Assembly (NCBI RefSeq): GCF_015694705.1
Contig: NZ_JADQDR010000018.1
Location: forward strand, 1 to 47,981
Origin: Pontibacter rufus
Lineage (GTDB): Bacteria; Bacteroidota; Bacteroidia; Cytophagales; Hymenobacteraceae
Length of the DNA stretch: 47,981 nt
Direction of reading: 5' to 3'
Shown: positions 8,445-18,001 of the stretch, piece after piece
Layout of the letters: each line of letters opens with the position of its first letter
Numbering within the stretch: the stretch's first letter is position 1
Notes under the pieces: model-generated
Told to the model about the DNA's origin: nothing
Database searches by the model: none
The model's input: the letters and a program-made list of their open reading frames with translations, nothing else
Made by a program: the position numbers and the translations under genes

Positions 8445-8779
8445 TATGGACCTAATGTAGCTGTTAAATCCTGCATAAGAAGTACGGTATATAATCTATT
8501 CCTAGAATGTGCTAATCCATACCCCGGTGGATAGAATCACGGTAGTCAAAATGAGAAGTTTTAAGGCCAGTATCTTATGGGATAGCCTTAAAACTTCTCT
8601 TAGCACTCATCCATATTGCTATATACTTTATCATATTTTAGGTAAATTGCTAACCCTGTTAACAAATAAACCAGTCACTCTAACTCAGATCACGGTAGTT
8701 TTAGAATAACAAAGAAGTATTCCATAAATATTCTAAAGCTGTGCCTTATTCTGTAGTTTGATCATATAAGAAGTAAGAA
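8445..8779. other. Non-coding gap upstream of methyltransferase operon
   Basis: No believable gene. It contains the hairpin at 8553-8599 and two copies of ATCACGGTAGT, at 8535-8545 and 8690-8700, which could be paired protein-binding sites ahead of the methyltransferase operon. No clear TAnnTTTG promoter was found; TAGTTTG near 8755 is one base short. Confidence 0.5.
8553..8599. repeat. 15-bp perfect inverted repeat between abiE and the methyltransferase operon
   Basis: GAGAAGTTTTAAGGC (8553-8567) pairs exactly with 8585-8599 across 17 bases; a TATC/GATA pair lies inside the loop. There is no T-run after it, so it may be an operator or an RNA structure rather than a classical terminator. Confidence 0.6.
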
Positions 8780-11536
8780 ATGAACGCAGTTGAGATTGAG
8801 GAAGCTATATCATTACTGGCAGAACAGCCTTTTAATCCTGTTGAGTTTCCCTATGCTTTTCTGGAAGCTTTTGGCAATAAAGCTACAACCATCAAGCGCC
8901 TACAAACCGGCAATAATAATAAATCGGACATCGAGGGCGGAGTTCTCCAGCGAAACAATATTCACATAGCCGTATGTGAGGAGGGCACGGTTTTAGAAAC
9001 GCTGAACCGGCTCCGCAATAGCCCAGCAACTGCTAAAGCTAAGGCCAAATTTATCCTGGCTACGGATGGTAAGGAATTTCAGGCCGAAGATATGAGTAGC
9101 GGTGAGACTGTTGCTTGCGACTACCCACAATTCAACGAGCATTTCGGCTTCTTTCTGCCTCTGGCAGGCATTAGCACCGTAAAGCAAATACGAGAAAATG
9201 CCTTTGATATTAGGGCTACAGCGCGCCTTAATAAACTCTATGTAGAGCTCTTGCAACATAATCCAGACTGGGCTACCGAAGAGCGGCGGCACGACATGAA
9301 CCATTTCCTTGCCCGGCTCATCTTCTGTTTTTTTGCTGAGGATACTGGTATCTTTAGTGGTAACAATCCATTTGTTGGTACAATTCAGCAAATGAGTTCC
9401 CCAGATGCTTCGGACACGCATGAGGTGATGAGAGAGATCTTTCGGGCAATGGATACGAAACATGAAGACCGAAAAGCTAAGAACATACGAAGCTGGGCTA
9501 TTGGCTTTCCCTATGTAAACGGAGAGCTATTTTCCGGTTCTACCGAATGCCCAAAGTTTACCAAAATCGCCCGTTCTTACCTCATCCACATTGGCAACCT
9601 GGACTGGAAGAAAATTAACCCGGATATTTTCGGTTCCATGATTCAGGCAGTGGCCGATGAAGAAGAACGCAGCGCACTGGGGATGCACTATACTTCTGTA
9701 CCCAATATCCTGAAAGTGCTCAACCCGCTCTTCCTGGATGATCTACGCGCGCAGCTGGAGGAAGCAGGCGATAATGGACGCAAGCTGCTTAACCTGCGCA
9801 AACGCCTGGCCCGCATCCGAGTGTTTGATCCAGCCTGTGGCTCTGGCAATTTCTTGGTAATTGCCTATAAGCAAATGCGGGAAATTGAGGCGGAGATCAA
9901 TAAACGCCGTGATGAAGGGGACAGACCTATGGAAATACCGTTAACCAATTTCCGTGGTATAGAACTGCGCGACTTTTCCTGTGAAATTGCACGCCTGGCT
10001 CTTATTATTGCTGAATACCAGTGCGATGTCCTTTACCGAGGACAGAAACTAGCGATCGCTGATTTTTTGCCGTTGAGCAAAGAAAACTGGATCACTTGCG
10101 GCAATGCCCTGCGGCTAGAGTGGCTATCTGTTTGCCCGCCCACTGGAACTGGTGTGAGGCTCCATAGCAATGACCTCTTTTCTACTCCTTTAGTTCAATC
10201 AGAAATTGACTTTGAGAATGAAGGAGGCGAAACCTATATCTGTGGTAATCCTCCATATTTAGGTAGCCAATGGCAATCCAAAGAACAAAAGTCTGATCTT
10301 AAGTCCATATTCGACAATCTTACGAAAACCTGGAAGTCACTTGACTACGTAGCTGGATGGTTTATGAAAGCGGCAGAGTATGGTAAATATACTAAAGCTT
10401 CAGCTGCCTTTGTATCTACAAACTCTATTTGTCAAGGTAGGCAGGTTGCTACCTTATGGCCTCTAATTTTTAGTACGAGGCATACTATCAACTTTGCCTT
10501 CTTAAATTTTAAGTGGGCAAATCTTGCGAGTTATAATGCGGGCGTTACAGTGTGTATTGTAGGAATTTCTCAAGATCAGGGGAAAAAGAAGCAACTTTAC
10601 AGCATTGACAAAGACGGTAACACCATTCTTAAAGAGGCAGATAACATAAATGCATACCTCATATCCGCTGCTAATGTTATAATCAAACCTTCTTCAAAGC
10701 CTCTTTCTGAATTACCGGAAATGAGTTTTGGAAATATGCCTAATGATAATGGGCACCTACTTTTAACAGACTCAGAAGCCAGGAAGGCCATTCAAGATTA
10801 CAATGTTTCTTCGAAATATATTAGACCGTTCTACGGCTCTCAGGAGTTTATAAAGGGAACCCCAAGATACTGTGTTTGGATCAATGACAATGATGTAGAA
10901 GAGGCTTCTCAAAACGCTTGGCTTTTAAATAGGTTTGAAAAAACTAAACAATCACGTTTAGAGAGCGACCGTCCAACTACGCAATCTTTAGCTAAGCAAT
11001 CACATCGTTTTGGGGAAGTACGCCAAAAAGGTGATGAGCAACTGATCGTAATTCCTTCTATCAGTTCTGAGAATAGACCTTATCTTCCTTGTGGAGTCCT
11101 TCAAGCAGGCAACATTGTTAGTAATAAGAACTTTGCTCTATATGACGCTCCGCTTTGGAGTATGGCGTTAGTTGCTTCTCGATTGCACTGGGTTTGGATC
11201 GGTACAGTATGTGTTCGCATGCGAACTGATTTTTCCTACTCCAACACCCTTGGCTGGAACACCTTTCCCACTCCTTCCCTAACTGCAAAAAATAAAGAAG
11301 ATTTAACCCGTTGCGCCGAAGAAATATTGATTGCGCGGGAACGGCATTACCCCGCCTCCATCGCTGATCTCTATGATTTAGAGAGAATGCCCGAAGACCT
11401 CCGCCATGCCCATGATCGTAACGATGAAGTGCTGGAGCGTATTTACATTGGCCGTCGGTTTAAAAACGACACCGAGCGCCTGGAAAAACTTTTCGATCTT
11501 TATACTCAAATGACCACTAAAGCTAAGGCTTCATGA
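8780..11536 (+). CDS. MmeI-like class I N6-adenine DNA methyltransferase
   Basis: The 918-residue protein follows the MmeI-like order: N-terminal part with QRNNIHIAVCEEG (57-69), a helical spacer, the SAM-binding motif FDPACGSGNFL (349-359), the catalytic NPPY (490-493) of amino-methyltransferases, and a target-recognition/C-terminal region. NPPY with this motif order indicates N6-methyladenine. I could not point to an intact PD-(D/E)xK nuclease site in the N-terminus, unlike MmeI itself, so cleavage may be supplied by the partner genes. It overlaps the helicase gene by four bases (ATGA). Together with the helicase and nuclease it forms a three-gene restriction-like unit. Confidence 0.9.
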   Translation: MNAVEIEEAISLLAEQPFNPVEFPYAFLEAFGNKATTIKRLQTGNNNKSDIEGGVLQRNNIHIAVCEEGTVLETLNRLRNSPATAKAKAKFILATDGKEFQAEDMSSGETVACDYPQFNEHFGFFLPLAGISTVKQIRENAFDIRATARLNKLYVELLQHNPDWATEERRHDMNHFLARLIFCFFAEDTGIFSGNNPFVGTIQQMSSPDASDTHEVMREIFRAMDTKHEDRKAKNIRSWAIGFPYVNGELFSGSTECPKFTKIARSYLIHIGNLDWKKINPDIFGSMIQAVADEEERSALGMHYTSVPNILKVLNPLFLDDLRAQLEEAGDNGRKLLNLRKRLARIRVFDPACGSGNFLVIAYKQMREIEAEINKRRDEGDRPMEIPLTNFRGIELRDFSCEIARLALIIAEYQCDVLYRGQKLAIADFLPLSKENWITCGNALRLEWLSVCPPTGTGVRLHSNDLFSTPLVQSEIDFENEGGETYICGNPPYLGSQWQSKEQKSDLKSIFDNLTKTWKSLDYVAGWFMKAAEYGKYTKASAAFVSTNSICQGRQVATLWPLIFSTRHTINFAFLNFKWANLASYNAGVTVCIVGISQDQGKKKQLYSIDKDGNTILKEADNINAYLISAANVIIKPSSKPLSELPEMSFGNMPNDNGHLLLTDSEARKAIQDYNVSSKYIRPFYGSQEFIKGTPRYCVWINDNDVEEASQNAWLLNRFEKTKQSRLESDRPTTQSLAKQSHRFGEVRQKGDEQLIVIPSISSENRPYLPCGVLQAGNIVSNKNFALYDAPLWSMALVASRLHWVWIGTVCVRMRTDFSYSNTLGWNTFPTPSLTAKNKEDLTRCAEEILIARERHYPASIADLYDLERMPEDLRHAHDRNDEVLERIYIGRRFKNDTERLEKLFDLYTQMTTKAKAS

Positions 11537-13584
11537 CAAATAATAAAGCTGTACCCTCCGTTACCGTTAACTATAAAAGCACCGGAAGTTCTACAAACTC
11601 AAATGAACTTGGCATGCGCCCCATGCAGGAGCGTGCCTACGAGAAGCGCGGTGAGCAATATTTACTGATTAAATCGCCTCCGGCATCTGGAAAAAGCCGG
11701 GCCTTAATGTTTATCGCGCTGGATAAGATTAATAACCAAGGCATCAAGCAGGCCATTATTGCGGTGCCGGAAAAATCTATAGGCTCCAGCTTTGCCAATG
11801 AACCGCTTACCAAATTTGGTTATCATTTTGACTGGCATGTAGAACCAAAATGGAACCTCTGTAATGCCCCAGGGGAAGATGGCAGCAAGGTTAATGCCGT
11901 TGGGTCTTTCCTAAGCAGCGAAGACAAGATACTGGTTTGCACCCATGCCACGTTTCGCTTTGCTGTAGAACGGTTTGGAGTGGAGGCTTTTGACAATCGG
12001 CTCATTGCCATTGATGAATTCCACCATGTGAGTGCCGATGAAGGTAATGTGCTCGGTTCACAAATAAGGCAACTGGTAGAACGCGATAAAGCGCATATTG
12101 TGGCCATGACAGGCTCCTACTTTCGTGGGGATGCCAATCCTGTTTTAATGCCTGAAGATGAGGCTAAATTCGATACTGTTACTTATACCTACTATGAGCA
12201 ACTTAACGGATACGAATACCTTAAAACTTTGCATGTTGGTTATTACTTCTATAGTGAGGCTTATGCTGACGAGATTTTAAATGTTCTTAACCCTAATGAA
12301 AAAACGATCATCCATATACCGAACGTCAATTCGCGAGAGAGTATGGGGGATAAGATCAAGGAAGTTGAGCATATTTTGTTTGAGCTTGGCGAATGGCAGG
12401 GTACTGACACAAGCACCGGCTTTCATTTAGTTAAAACGCCAGAGGGTAAAGTTTTAAAAATTGCTGATCTGGTTGAAGATGATTCCGCAAAGCGCTCAAG
12501 AGTACTAGCCGCGCTGAGAATGCCGGAAGCCAAAAAGGATCGCGAACACGTTGACATCATTATCGCGTTAGGAATGGCCAAAGAAGGTTTCGACTGGATA
12601 TGGTGTGAACACGCACTCACGGTAGGCTACCGCTCTAGCCTAACCGAGATTGTGCAAATTATCGGGCGCGCCACACGGGATGCACCCAATAAAACCCAGG
12701 CCCGCTTTACCAACCTCATCGCCGAGCCCGATGCAGCAGAAGAGGCCGTTACCGATGCTGTTAACGATACACTCAAGGCCATTTCAGCCAGCCTGTTGAT
12801 GGAGCAGGTGTTGGCCCCTAAGTTTAACTTTGTGCCTAAGCAAAAAGACTCAGGGCCGGTTGAAGGAATGTACTATGGGGAAGGTGGCTATGATCCAGGT
12901 AAAGAAAACATTGGGGTTAATGAGGAGACTGGCCAGTATCACATTGAGATAAAAGGCCTTTCTGCACCCAAAAGCGTAGATGCCCAGCGTATTTGTAAGG
13001 AGGATTTAAATGAGGTTATCGCCGCATTTGTTCAGGATAAGCAGACCATCGAGCGCGGCCTGTTCGACGAAGAGTTAGTGCCCCAGGAGCTTACCCAAAT
13101 CCGTATGGGGAAAATAATCAAAGAAAGATACCCAGAGCTGGACGAAGAGGATGTAGAATCCGTGCGCCAGCATGCTGTTGCCGCGCTGAACCTGACGCAG
13201 AAGGCAAAAGAAGCCATCAACAATGACAGTGAATTATCTAGCCGCGCCAATACAGCCTTGATTGACGGAGTGCGTAAATTTGCTATGGATGTGCGCGAAC
13301 TGGATGTAGATTGGATTGATAGCATTAACCCCTTTAGTGAAGCCTACTCCATTTTAGCTAAGGCTATGACGGAGAAAAGCTTGAAGGCTATGGCAGAAGT
13401 TATTTCAGCCAAAAAGCCCAATATATCAATAGATGAAGCACGAGACCTTGCCAAACGGGCTTTGAAATTCAAAAATGAGCGAGGCAGGTTACCAGATATA
13501 AAATCCGCCGACCCTTGGGAGCAACGTATGGCACAAGGTATTGCGTATTTGACTCGTTTAAAAGCAGAGGAGAGAAATGGCTAA
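11533..13584 (+). CDS. Superfamily 2 DEAD/DEAH-type helicase
   Basis: The 683-residue protein has Walker A PPASGKSR (49-56), Walker B DEFHH (161-165), motif III-like MTGSY (192-196) and motif VI QIIGRATR (375-382), so both RecA-like lobes are present. The C-terminal third (about 450-683) is helical and shows no nuclease motif. Context suggests an ATP-driven translocase or remodeller working with the methyltransferase and the GIY-YIG nuclease. It overlaps both neighbours, by four bases upstream and eight downstream, so all three are one translational unit. Confidence 0.9.
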   Translation: MTNNKAVPSVTVNYKSTGSSTNSNELGMRPMQERAYEKRGEQYLLIKSPPASGKSRALMFIALDKINNQGIKQAIIAVPEKSIGSSFANEPLTKFGYHFDWHVEPKWNLCNAPGEDGSKVNAVGSFLSSEDKILVCTHATFRFAVERFGVEAFDNRLIAIDEFHHVSADEGNVLGSQIRQLVERDKAHIVAMTGSYFRGDANPVLMPEDEAKFDTVTYTYYEQLNGYEYLKTLHVGYYFYSEAYADEILNVLNPNEKTIIHIPNVNSRESMGDKIKEVEHILFELGEWQGTDTSTGFHLVKTPEGKVLKIADLVEDDSAKRSRVLAALRMPEAKKDREHVDIIIALGMAKEGFDWIWCEHALTVGYRSSLTEIVQIIGRATRDAPNKTQARFTNLIAEPDAAEEAVTDAVNDTLKAISASLLMEQVLAPKFNFVPKQKDSGPVEGMYYGEGGYDPGKENIGVNEETGQYHIEIKGLSAPKSVDAQRICKEDLNEVIAAFVQDKQTIERGLFDEELVPQELTQIRMGKIIKERYPELDEEDVESVRQHAVAALNLTQKAKEAINNDSELSSRANTALIDGVRKFAMDVRELDVDWIDSINPFSEAYSILAKAMTEKSLKAMAEVISAKKPNISIDEARDLAKRALKFKNERGRLPDIKSADPWEQRMAQGIAYLTRLKAEERNG

Positions 13585-14788
13585 ACAACAGAAACTGACT
13601 GAAGAAGATGACGCGCTTTTAGCAGAACTCGGTATAGAGGTAGAAGCCAAAAAAGCCGTTAAGTACTCGCCCAGAGAAGAGCGAATTATCGCTGGTTTTG
13701 AGGAGATACAAAAGTTCGTGGAAGAGCATGGCCGATTGCCGAAACACGGCGAGGACAGAGATATTTTTGAAAGGCTATACGCCGTAAGGCTTGAACAAAT
13801 CCGCAAGCAGGAAGATTGTAGAAACCTGCTTAAAGAGCTGGATTATCAAAATCTTCTGGATAGCGAAAATAATCCTGGTGCAGACATATCAGAGGACTTG
13901 GATGACGAGGAATTGCTGGCGCAGCTTGGTGTGGAGGATAATAACGAGGATTCAATCACAAATTTAAAACATGTAAAGCCTCGCGTAGAAAAAAAGGCTG
14001 CAGAAGAAATTGCTAACCGTACCCGCTGCGAAGATTTCGACAACTTCAAACCATTATTTGCGGCGGTTAAAAGAGATATCGATACTGGTTTTAGGAAAAC
14101 TATTCGTTTCAGAAAAGACGCCGGCTTCACCAAGACAAGCCTGAAGAAAGCTCAGTTTATTATTGTAGGGGGGCAAATGGCGTATATAGCCGAGATTGGA
14201 GAAGCGATTAAAGCTCCCAATGGGGAAGAAGATGCCCGCCTGCGGGTTATTTATGCCAACGGTACGGAAAGCAATATTTTGCTCAGATCTCTGATTCGGG
14301 CCATGTACAAGGACGAAACCAGTAGGTTTATCACTGACGCCGACTCAGGACCACTGTTCTCTGGCGAGAACAGTGAAGATGATCAGGAGAGCGGGACAAT
14401 TTATGTGCTGCGTAGCCTGTTCGATCATCCCACTATCAAAGAGAGCCGAAATATTGTCCATAAAATAGGAGTGACGGGTGGAGCTGTTGAGAAACGGCTT
14501 ACGAACGCTAAAAACGATCCAACCTTTCTTATGGCCGATGTAGAAATCGTGGCCACTTACAAACTAGCAAATATTAACAGGGCGAAACTTGAGAATATTA
14601 TTCACAGGTTTTTCGGTGCAGCAAAGTTGGATATTGAAATCAAAGATCGCTTTGGAAAACTGGTAAAAGCCCGAGAATGGTTTTTGGTTCCGATCTTCAT
14701 TATTGATGAAATGGTAGAAAAAATCAAAGATGGCACTGTCAGCGCTTATTATTATGATCCCGCTTCTGCAGAGTTAAAGAAGCATTAG
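13577..14788 (+). CDS. GIY-YIG (T5orf172-like) nuclease
   Basis: The 403-residue protein has an acidic N-terminal part with a repeated motif, DDALLAELGIE at 11-21 and EELLAQLGVE at 111-120. A C-terminal GIY-YIG-type domain follows: TIYVLRS at 274-280, KIGVT at 296-300, EKRL at 305-308, the likely metal-binding Glu in AKLENIIHRFF at 336-346, and WFLVP near 368. It is probably the cleaving subunit of the methyltransferase-helicase unit. The duplicated ELG(I/V)E segments may be docking motifs for the partners (inference). It is the last gene of the operon and is followed by a hairpin before a convergent gene. Confidence 0.85.
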   Translation: MAKQQKLTEEDDALLAELGIEVEAKKAVKYSPREERIIAGFEEIQKFVEEHGRLPKHGEDRDIFERLYAVRLEQIRKQEDCRNLLKELDYQNLLDSENNPGADISEDLDDEELLAQLGVEDNNEDSITNLKHVKPRVEKKAAEEIANRTRCEDFDNFKPLFAAVKRDIDTGFRKTIRFRKDAGFTKTSLKKAQFIIVGGQMAYIAEIGEAIKAPNGEEDARLRVIYANGTESNILLRSLIRAMYKDETSRFITDADSGPLFSGENSEDDQESGTIYVLRSLFDHPTIKESRNIVHKIGVTGGAVEKRLTNAKNDPTFLMADVEIVATYKLANINRAKLENIIHRFFGAAKLDIEIKDRFGKLVKAREWFLVPIFIIDEMVEKIKDGTVSAYYYDPASAELKKH

Positions 14789-14948
14789 GATAGGTAGCCC
14801 TTTGAAGTAAAGACTTTCATTGTAATCACTGTCAAACGGTGCTGAGAATGGTAGTTCGAAAGTCAAAATAGTAAGGTGCTGTTACATGTAATTGCCGCTA
14901 CTTGAGCTGACACTACTGCTAAACTTAGTAGCAGAAGGCTTACAGTTT

Positions 14949-15006
14949 CATTTTTCTTTCGCAACCTCTCCATGGTTTAGTGAGAGGGGATTACGAAAGA
15001 AAAATG
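14949..15006. terminator. Hairpin between convergent operons
   Basis: A 13-bp perfect stem (CATTTTTCTTTCG at 14949-14961 with 14994-15006) encloses an inner CCTCTC/GAGAGG stem (14965-14970, 14982-14987) with an 11-base loop. It lies between the ends of two convergent operons and has A/T-rich flanks on both sides, so it could stop transcription from either direction. The rest of 14789-15082 holds nothing I recognise. Confidence 0.6.
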
Positions 15007-15082
15007 TTGTATGGGAAATGTCAGGTGAATTATTGTTCAATGCCAGAGAATGTTCGCTTACATCCTGACTATTGCAGATTAA

Positions 15083-15661
15083 TCAACAGTTTTTTACTTT
15101 CAGATATACATTTAATACTTCTCTTGTGTAATAATAATTTCTTTGCTTACAGCGTAGCCAAACTATAAATAAAATTGGGGTTAGTATTGCATAGTATCTC
15201 CAATCAAAATAATTCCTACCAATCAAAACAACAGTCCCGATCAAAACCGTTGTTAAAAGCACTCGAGCAAAGGCATAAGCTGTATTGAAATCTTCCACCC
15301 GTGGATCTTTCTGAGCGTTTGCGTATCTCATCGCGATTGAGAAAAGTTCATCATGACAGGCATTTGGTCTCGCTTCAGCGAGAAGTAATGCTTTAGCCTT
15401 TTCACAGTGATAAAACCTAACTTTCCAAATCCCTTCACCTTCTAACAACCTCAGAGAAGGCTTTCCTCCCCACGTAAAAAAATAGAAGTCTTCCAGCCAA
15501 CTAGACAATGTATTCATCACATTACCCAATAAGAATGCGATAGCGGTATAAGGCACAACCATATCCTTGTCGAATGGTATTTCACCAAGCTTTAATAATA
15601 ATAGTAACATTAGAAATCCAGGGATAAGCGAGGACAATATATCATATGCTTTGAAGCTCAT
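15083..15661 (-). CDS. Four-helix membrane protein of the ubiquitin-like module
   Basis: The 192-residue protein has hydrophobic segments near residues 8-26, 34-52, 128-147 and 152-169. A cytoplasmic charged middle of about 70 residues separates the two pairs. It lacks a signal peptide. I do not recognise a named family. As third gene of the metallo-beta-lactamase/E2-E1-JAB operon, 71 bases behind the fusion gene, it is a candidate membrane effector or anchor: in several antiviral operons the membrane protein kills the cell when released. That role is inference. Confidence 0.78.
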   Translation of the reverse strand: MSFKAYDILSSLIPGFLMLLLLLKLGEIPFDKDMVVPYTAIAFLLGNVMNTLSSWLEDFYFFTWGGKPSLRLLEGEGIWKVRFYHCEKAKALLLAEARPNACHDELFSIAMRYANAQKDPRVEDFNTAYAFARVLLTTVLIGTVVLIGRNYFDWRYYAILTPILFIVWLRCKQRNYYYTREVLNVYLKVKNC

Positions 15662-15731
15662 TGACTTAAAGTTTAAGGGTCGATTATATTATAGTTAGCA
15701 TCTATACTCCGCAGGAAATTCTTGATAATGG

Positions 15732-17993
15732 TTATAAGAAAACAAATGGCAAAATTTTACTACCGGTGACAATTATGGCGCAGGTAGGTATAGGCTCTTT
15801 CCTGTTTAAAATAACCAGTTCTCCTATTGTAGCCTTATCTCTATTACTTAAGCCTTCCAAATTCATAGGATGAGTGTGCCACTCACCAATATAGCCAACA
15901 ACACCTCCTGTGGATTCTTTGATCACGTTAATGCACTCTGGTAATCCCTTCACTCCTCTTAAGAACCCAGTGCAGGTTCCTATACTATCTTGCGGCTCCT
16001 CAATTATATCAAAGACATGGATTGTTTTTGTTTTATAATTTGCCATTCCCACCAGAACACCTCCAGTCTCTATCTTACCGTTCTGCTTACATAGATTTAG
16101 CAGCCTTGCGGAAATACTTGCCGCCATTCTAACTTCCCAACCACTTCCTTCTATGCAGAAGTAACTTTCAAAGGCGGATACTGTAATGCTATCGCTTCGT
16201 AACTTCGGTATACCCTCTATCTCCATTTGGCTTAAATAGATAAGCCCCTTGCTACCAATCGAAGGATTGCTTTGTTCTTGGTGAAGTAACCTGGAGAATA
16301 CAGACGAATGCAAGGATATTATATCGTCTGGCATTACTGTAGTCGTAGAGCTGCAACCTAAACCGACGTCGATTGTGCTATACACTCTCTGCGAATCGCG
16401 CCTTCTCCATGACTTAAGCGCATCATTGACTATAGCAGAATAATACGCCATATTTATTAAGTCATCGATACGCGGATTTCTTTTCTCACCTTCGATGTAT
16501 AGCAGCCCAAGTCTTCCGTCATCAGCAATCTCGCAACGACTAACTTTAAGCGTAGCTGGTAATACCTTTTTTGAAAGCCAATTCTGTACAAGCAGACTTG
16601 CTGAACTATCTACCAGCCACTCATAGTCTTCGAACACATTATCCTTAACATCTTCAACTGACATAGCATAAGCACGGAGGCCTTTAGTACTATCAGTTTC
16701 AAACATATCTGAAATCTGCTTGATAATAGCATCTGCTTTATTCAAGCCTACCTTATCATGGTACAATGCGTGACGAGCCAGATTGTGTTGCAAGAATTTG
16801 TCTTCATCCACCACACCAATATGCATCTTTCCGCTTCTTGCATCATGTATAATAATCTTTGACCCCAAGGAGCCTGCGCCAATGTAAAGCGTTTTTGCAG
16901 ATCTTGTTTCACCTGAGAGTTTGGCAGCCAGGATGGAGCTGAAAGGCTCCAGGTGAGATAGGTTCAGTACTTTTGCATCTTCTGGTATGGTTTGGCCTTT
17001 TCCTTCTGGGGTCAAAACAGAGAAGTTGATGAACTCGTAATGCCCGCCGTACCCAACCATCTTCTTTGGTCTTTTTATGGCATGTATAATAGGAATTCCT
17101 CTCCTCTTTTGTAGGCCAAAGTTTTGATAAATTGCCAACACACCATCAATATCTATTCCTCGGATGTTAAAGTACAGCCTTAGCTCACCGTAATTTTTAG
17201 GAAGGCTAGTGCAGTATTCTTCTTCAACCTCATCATCCTCTCTCCACACCAAAATAGAAAGAAGTGGTGACACCGTTTTCCCATCTGTCCTTTTATGCAG
17301 TTCATCAATGACTTTGATAAAATTGGCTAGTTGGATAAAAGGAACAAATGACAAAGTTTTATAAGTTAATGCCCCATATTTTTCTTCCTCATCACTTAAA
17401 ATATTTGAGAAAAGCAGAGCCATCCCTAACTCAGGGAGGAACCTCTGATCATTGCTCACTACGTCATGTAGTAGATCATATTTATAAACATGGTACCCGT
17501 TATAGCCTTCCAGACGAATAGGATCAAATTCCTCCCCGTCATCTGAGAGACGGCCGGTTGCTGCCTTAAACAACCACTGCTCCCCAACGGCCAATAAATC
17601 CCACATTCTGGCCCCTGCAAACCACTCATTTGGGTTGTTTCTTACAATGCAAAATTTACCTGGATCCTCCGATATTCTTGACACATAAAGATGCGCGAGG
17701 TGTTTCTTTGGAAAATCCTTGCGGTCGCTTAGGATCAAAGGTATCTGATCAGGGTATCTCCTGAGGGATATTTTTATAAGAACAGGTTCCTCGCTGCGTA
17801 TGTCAATGCCGCCTACTGTTCCCAAAGGGGGAAGAGATACCTTATAAGTAACAGGTATGGCTATATGATCTTCATCATATGTCAAAACCACTACATTCTC
17901 CAAGTCAAAGAAGTCGCGGATCTCCCCTAAGCCGATTTTAATATCGTCGGAAAGTTCGCCACTATATAGTTGCAATGAATCACTATGCAGCAT
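15732..17993 (-). CDS. E2-E1-JAB ubiquitin-like conjugation/deconjugation fusion
   Basis: This 753-residue protein joins three activities. Residues 1-150 look like a bacterial E2 fold, with the candidate catalytic Cys115 in GKFCIVRNNPNEWF. Residues about 365-560 are a ThiF/E1 adenylation domain: YIGAGSLGSK (370-379), D396 in VVDED and NLARH (404-408); Cys547 in GLGCSSTTTVMPDD is a candidate E1 thiol. Residues about 610-753 are a JAB/MPN isopeptidase with E642 in ETGGVLVG, H706 and H708 in EWHTHP, S716 and D719: all metal ligands present. Residues 150-365 are an undefined spacer. The E2-E1 order is that of Cap2 in CBASS, and JAB is the activity of Cap3, here in one chain. No separate ubiquitin-like gene is nearby. 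Confidence 0.9.
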   Translation of the reverse strand: MLHSDSLQLYSGELSDDIKIGLGEIRDFFDLENVVVLTYDEDHIAIPVTYKVSLPPLGTVGGIDIRSEEPVLIKISLRRYPDQIPLILSDRKDFPKKHLAHLYVSRISEDPGKFCIVRNNPNEWFAGARMWDLLAVGEQWLFKAATGRLSDDGEEFDPIRLEGYNGYHVYKYDLLHDVVSNDQRFLPELGMALLFSNILSDEEEKYGALTYKTLSFVPFIQLANFIKVIDELHKRTDGKTVSPLLSILVWREDDEVEEEYCTSLPKNYGELRLYFNIRGIDIDGVLAIYQNFGLQKRRGIPIIHAIKRPKKMVGYGGHYEFINFSVLTPEGKGQTIPEDAKVLNLSHLEPFSSILAAKLSGETRSAKTLYIGAGSLGSKIIIHDARSGKMHIGVVDEDKFLQHNLARHALYHDKVGLNKADAIIKQISDMFETDSTKGLRAYAMSVEDVKDNVFEDYEWLVDSSASLLVQNWLSKKVLPATLKVSRCEIADDGRLGLLYIEGEKRNPRIDDLINMAYYSAIVNDALKSWRRRDSQRVYSTIDVGLGCSSTTTVMPDDIISLHSSVFSRLLHQEQSNPSIGSKGLIYLSQMEIEGIPKLRSDSITVSAFESYFCIEGSGWEVRMAASISARLLNLCKQNGKIETGGVLVGMANYKTKTIHVFDIIEEPQDSIGTCTGFLRGVKGLPECINVIKESTGGVVGYIGEWHTHPMNLEGLSNRDKATIGELVILNRKEPIPTCAIIVTGSKILPFVFL

Positions 17994-18001
17994 ACCTATT
18001 T

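Noticed and set aside
8509..8709. 66-codon frame upstream of the methyltransferase
   Set aside because: It runs through a perfect inverted repeat and the direct repeats; coding is less likely than regulation.
14980..15168. 62-codon plus-strand frame
   Set aside because: It begins with GTG inside a hairpin and overlaps the end of the membrane-protein gene; no family signal.
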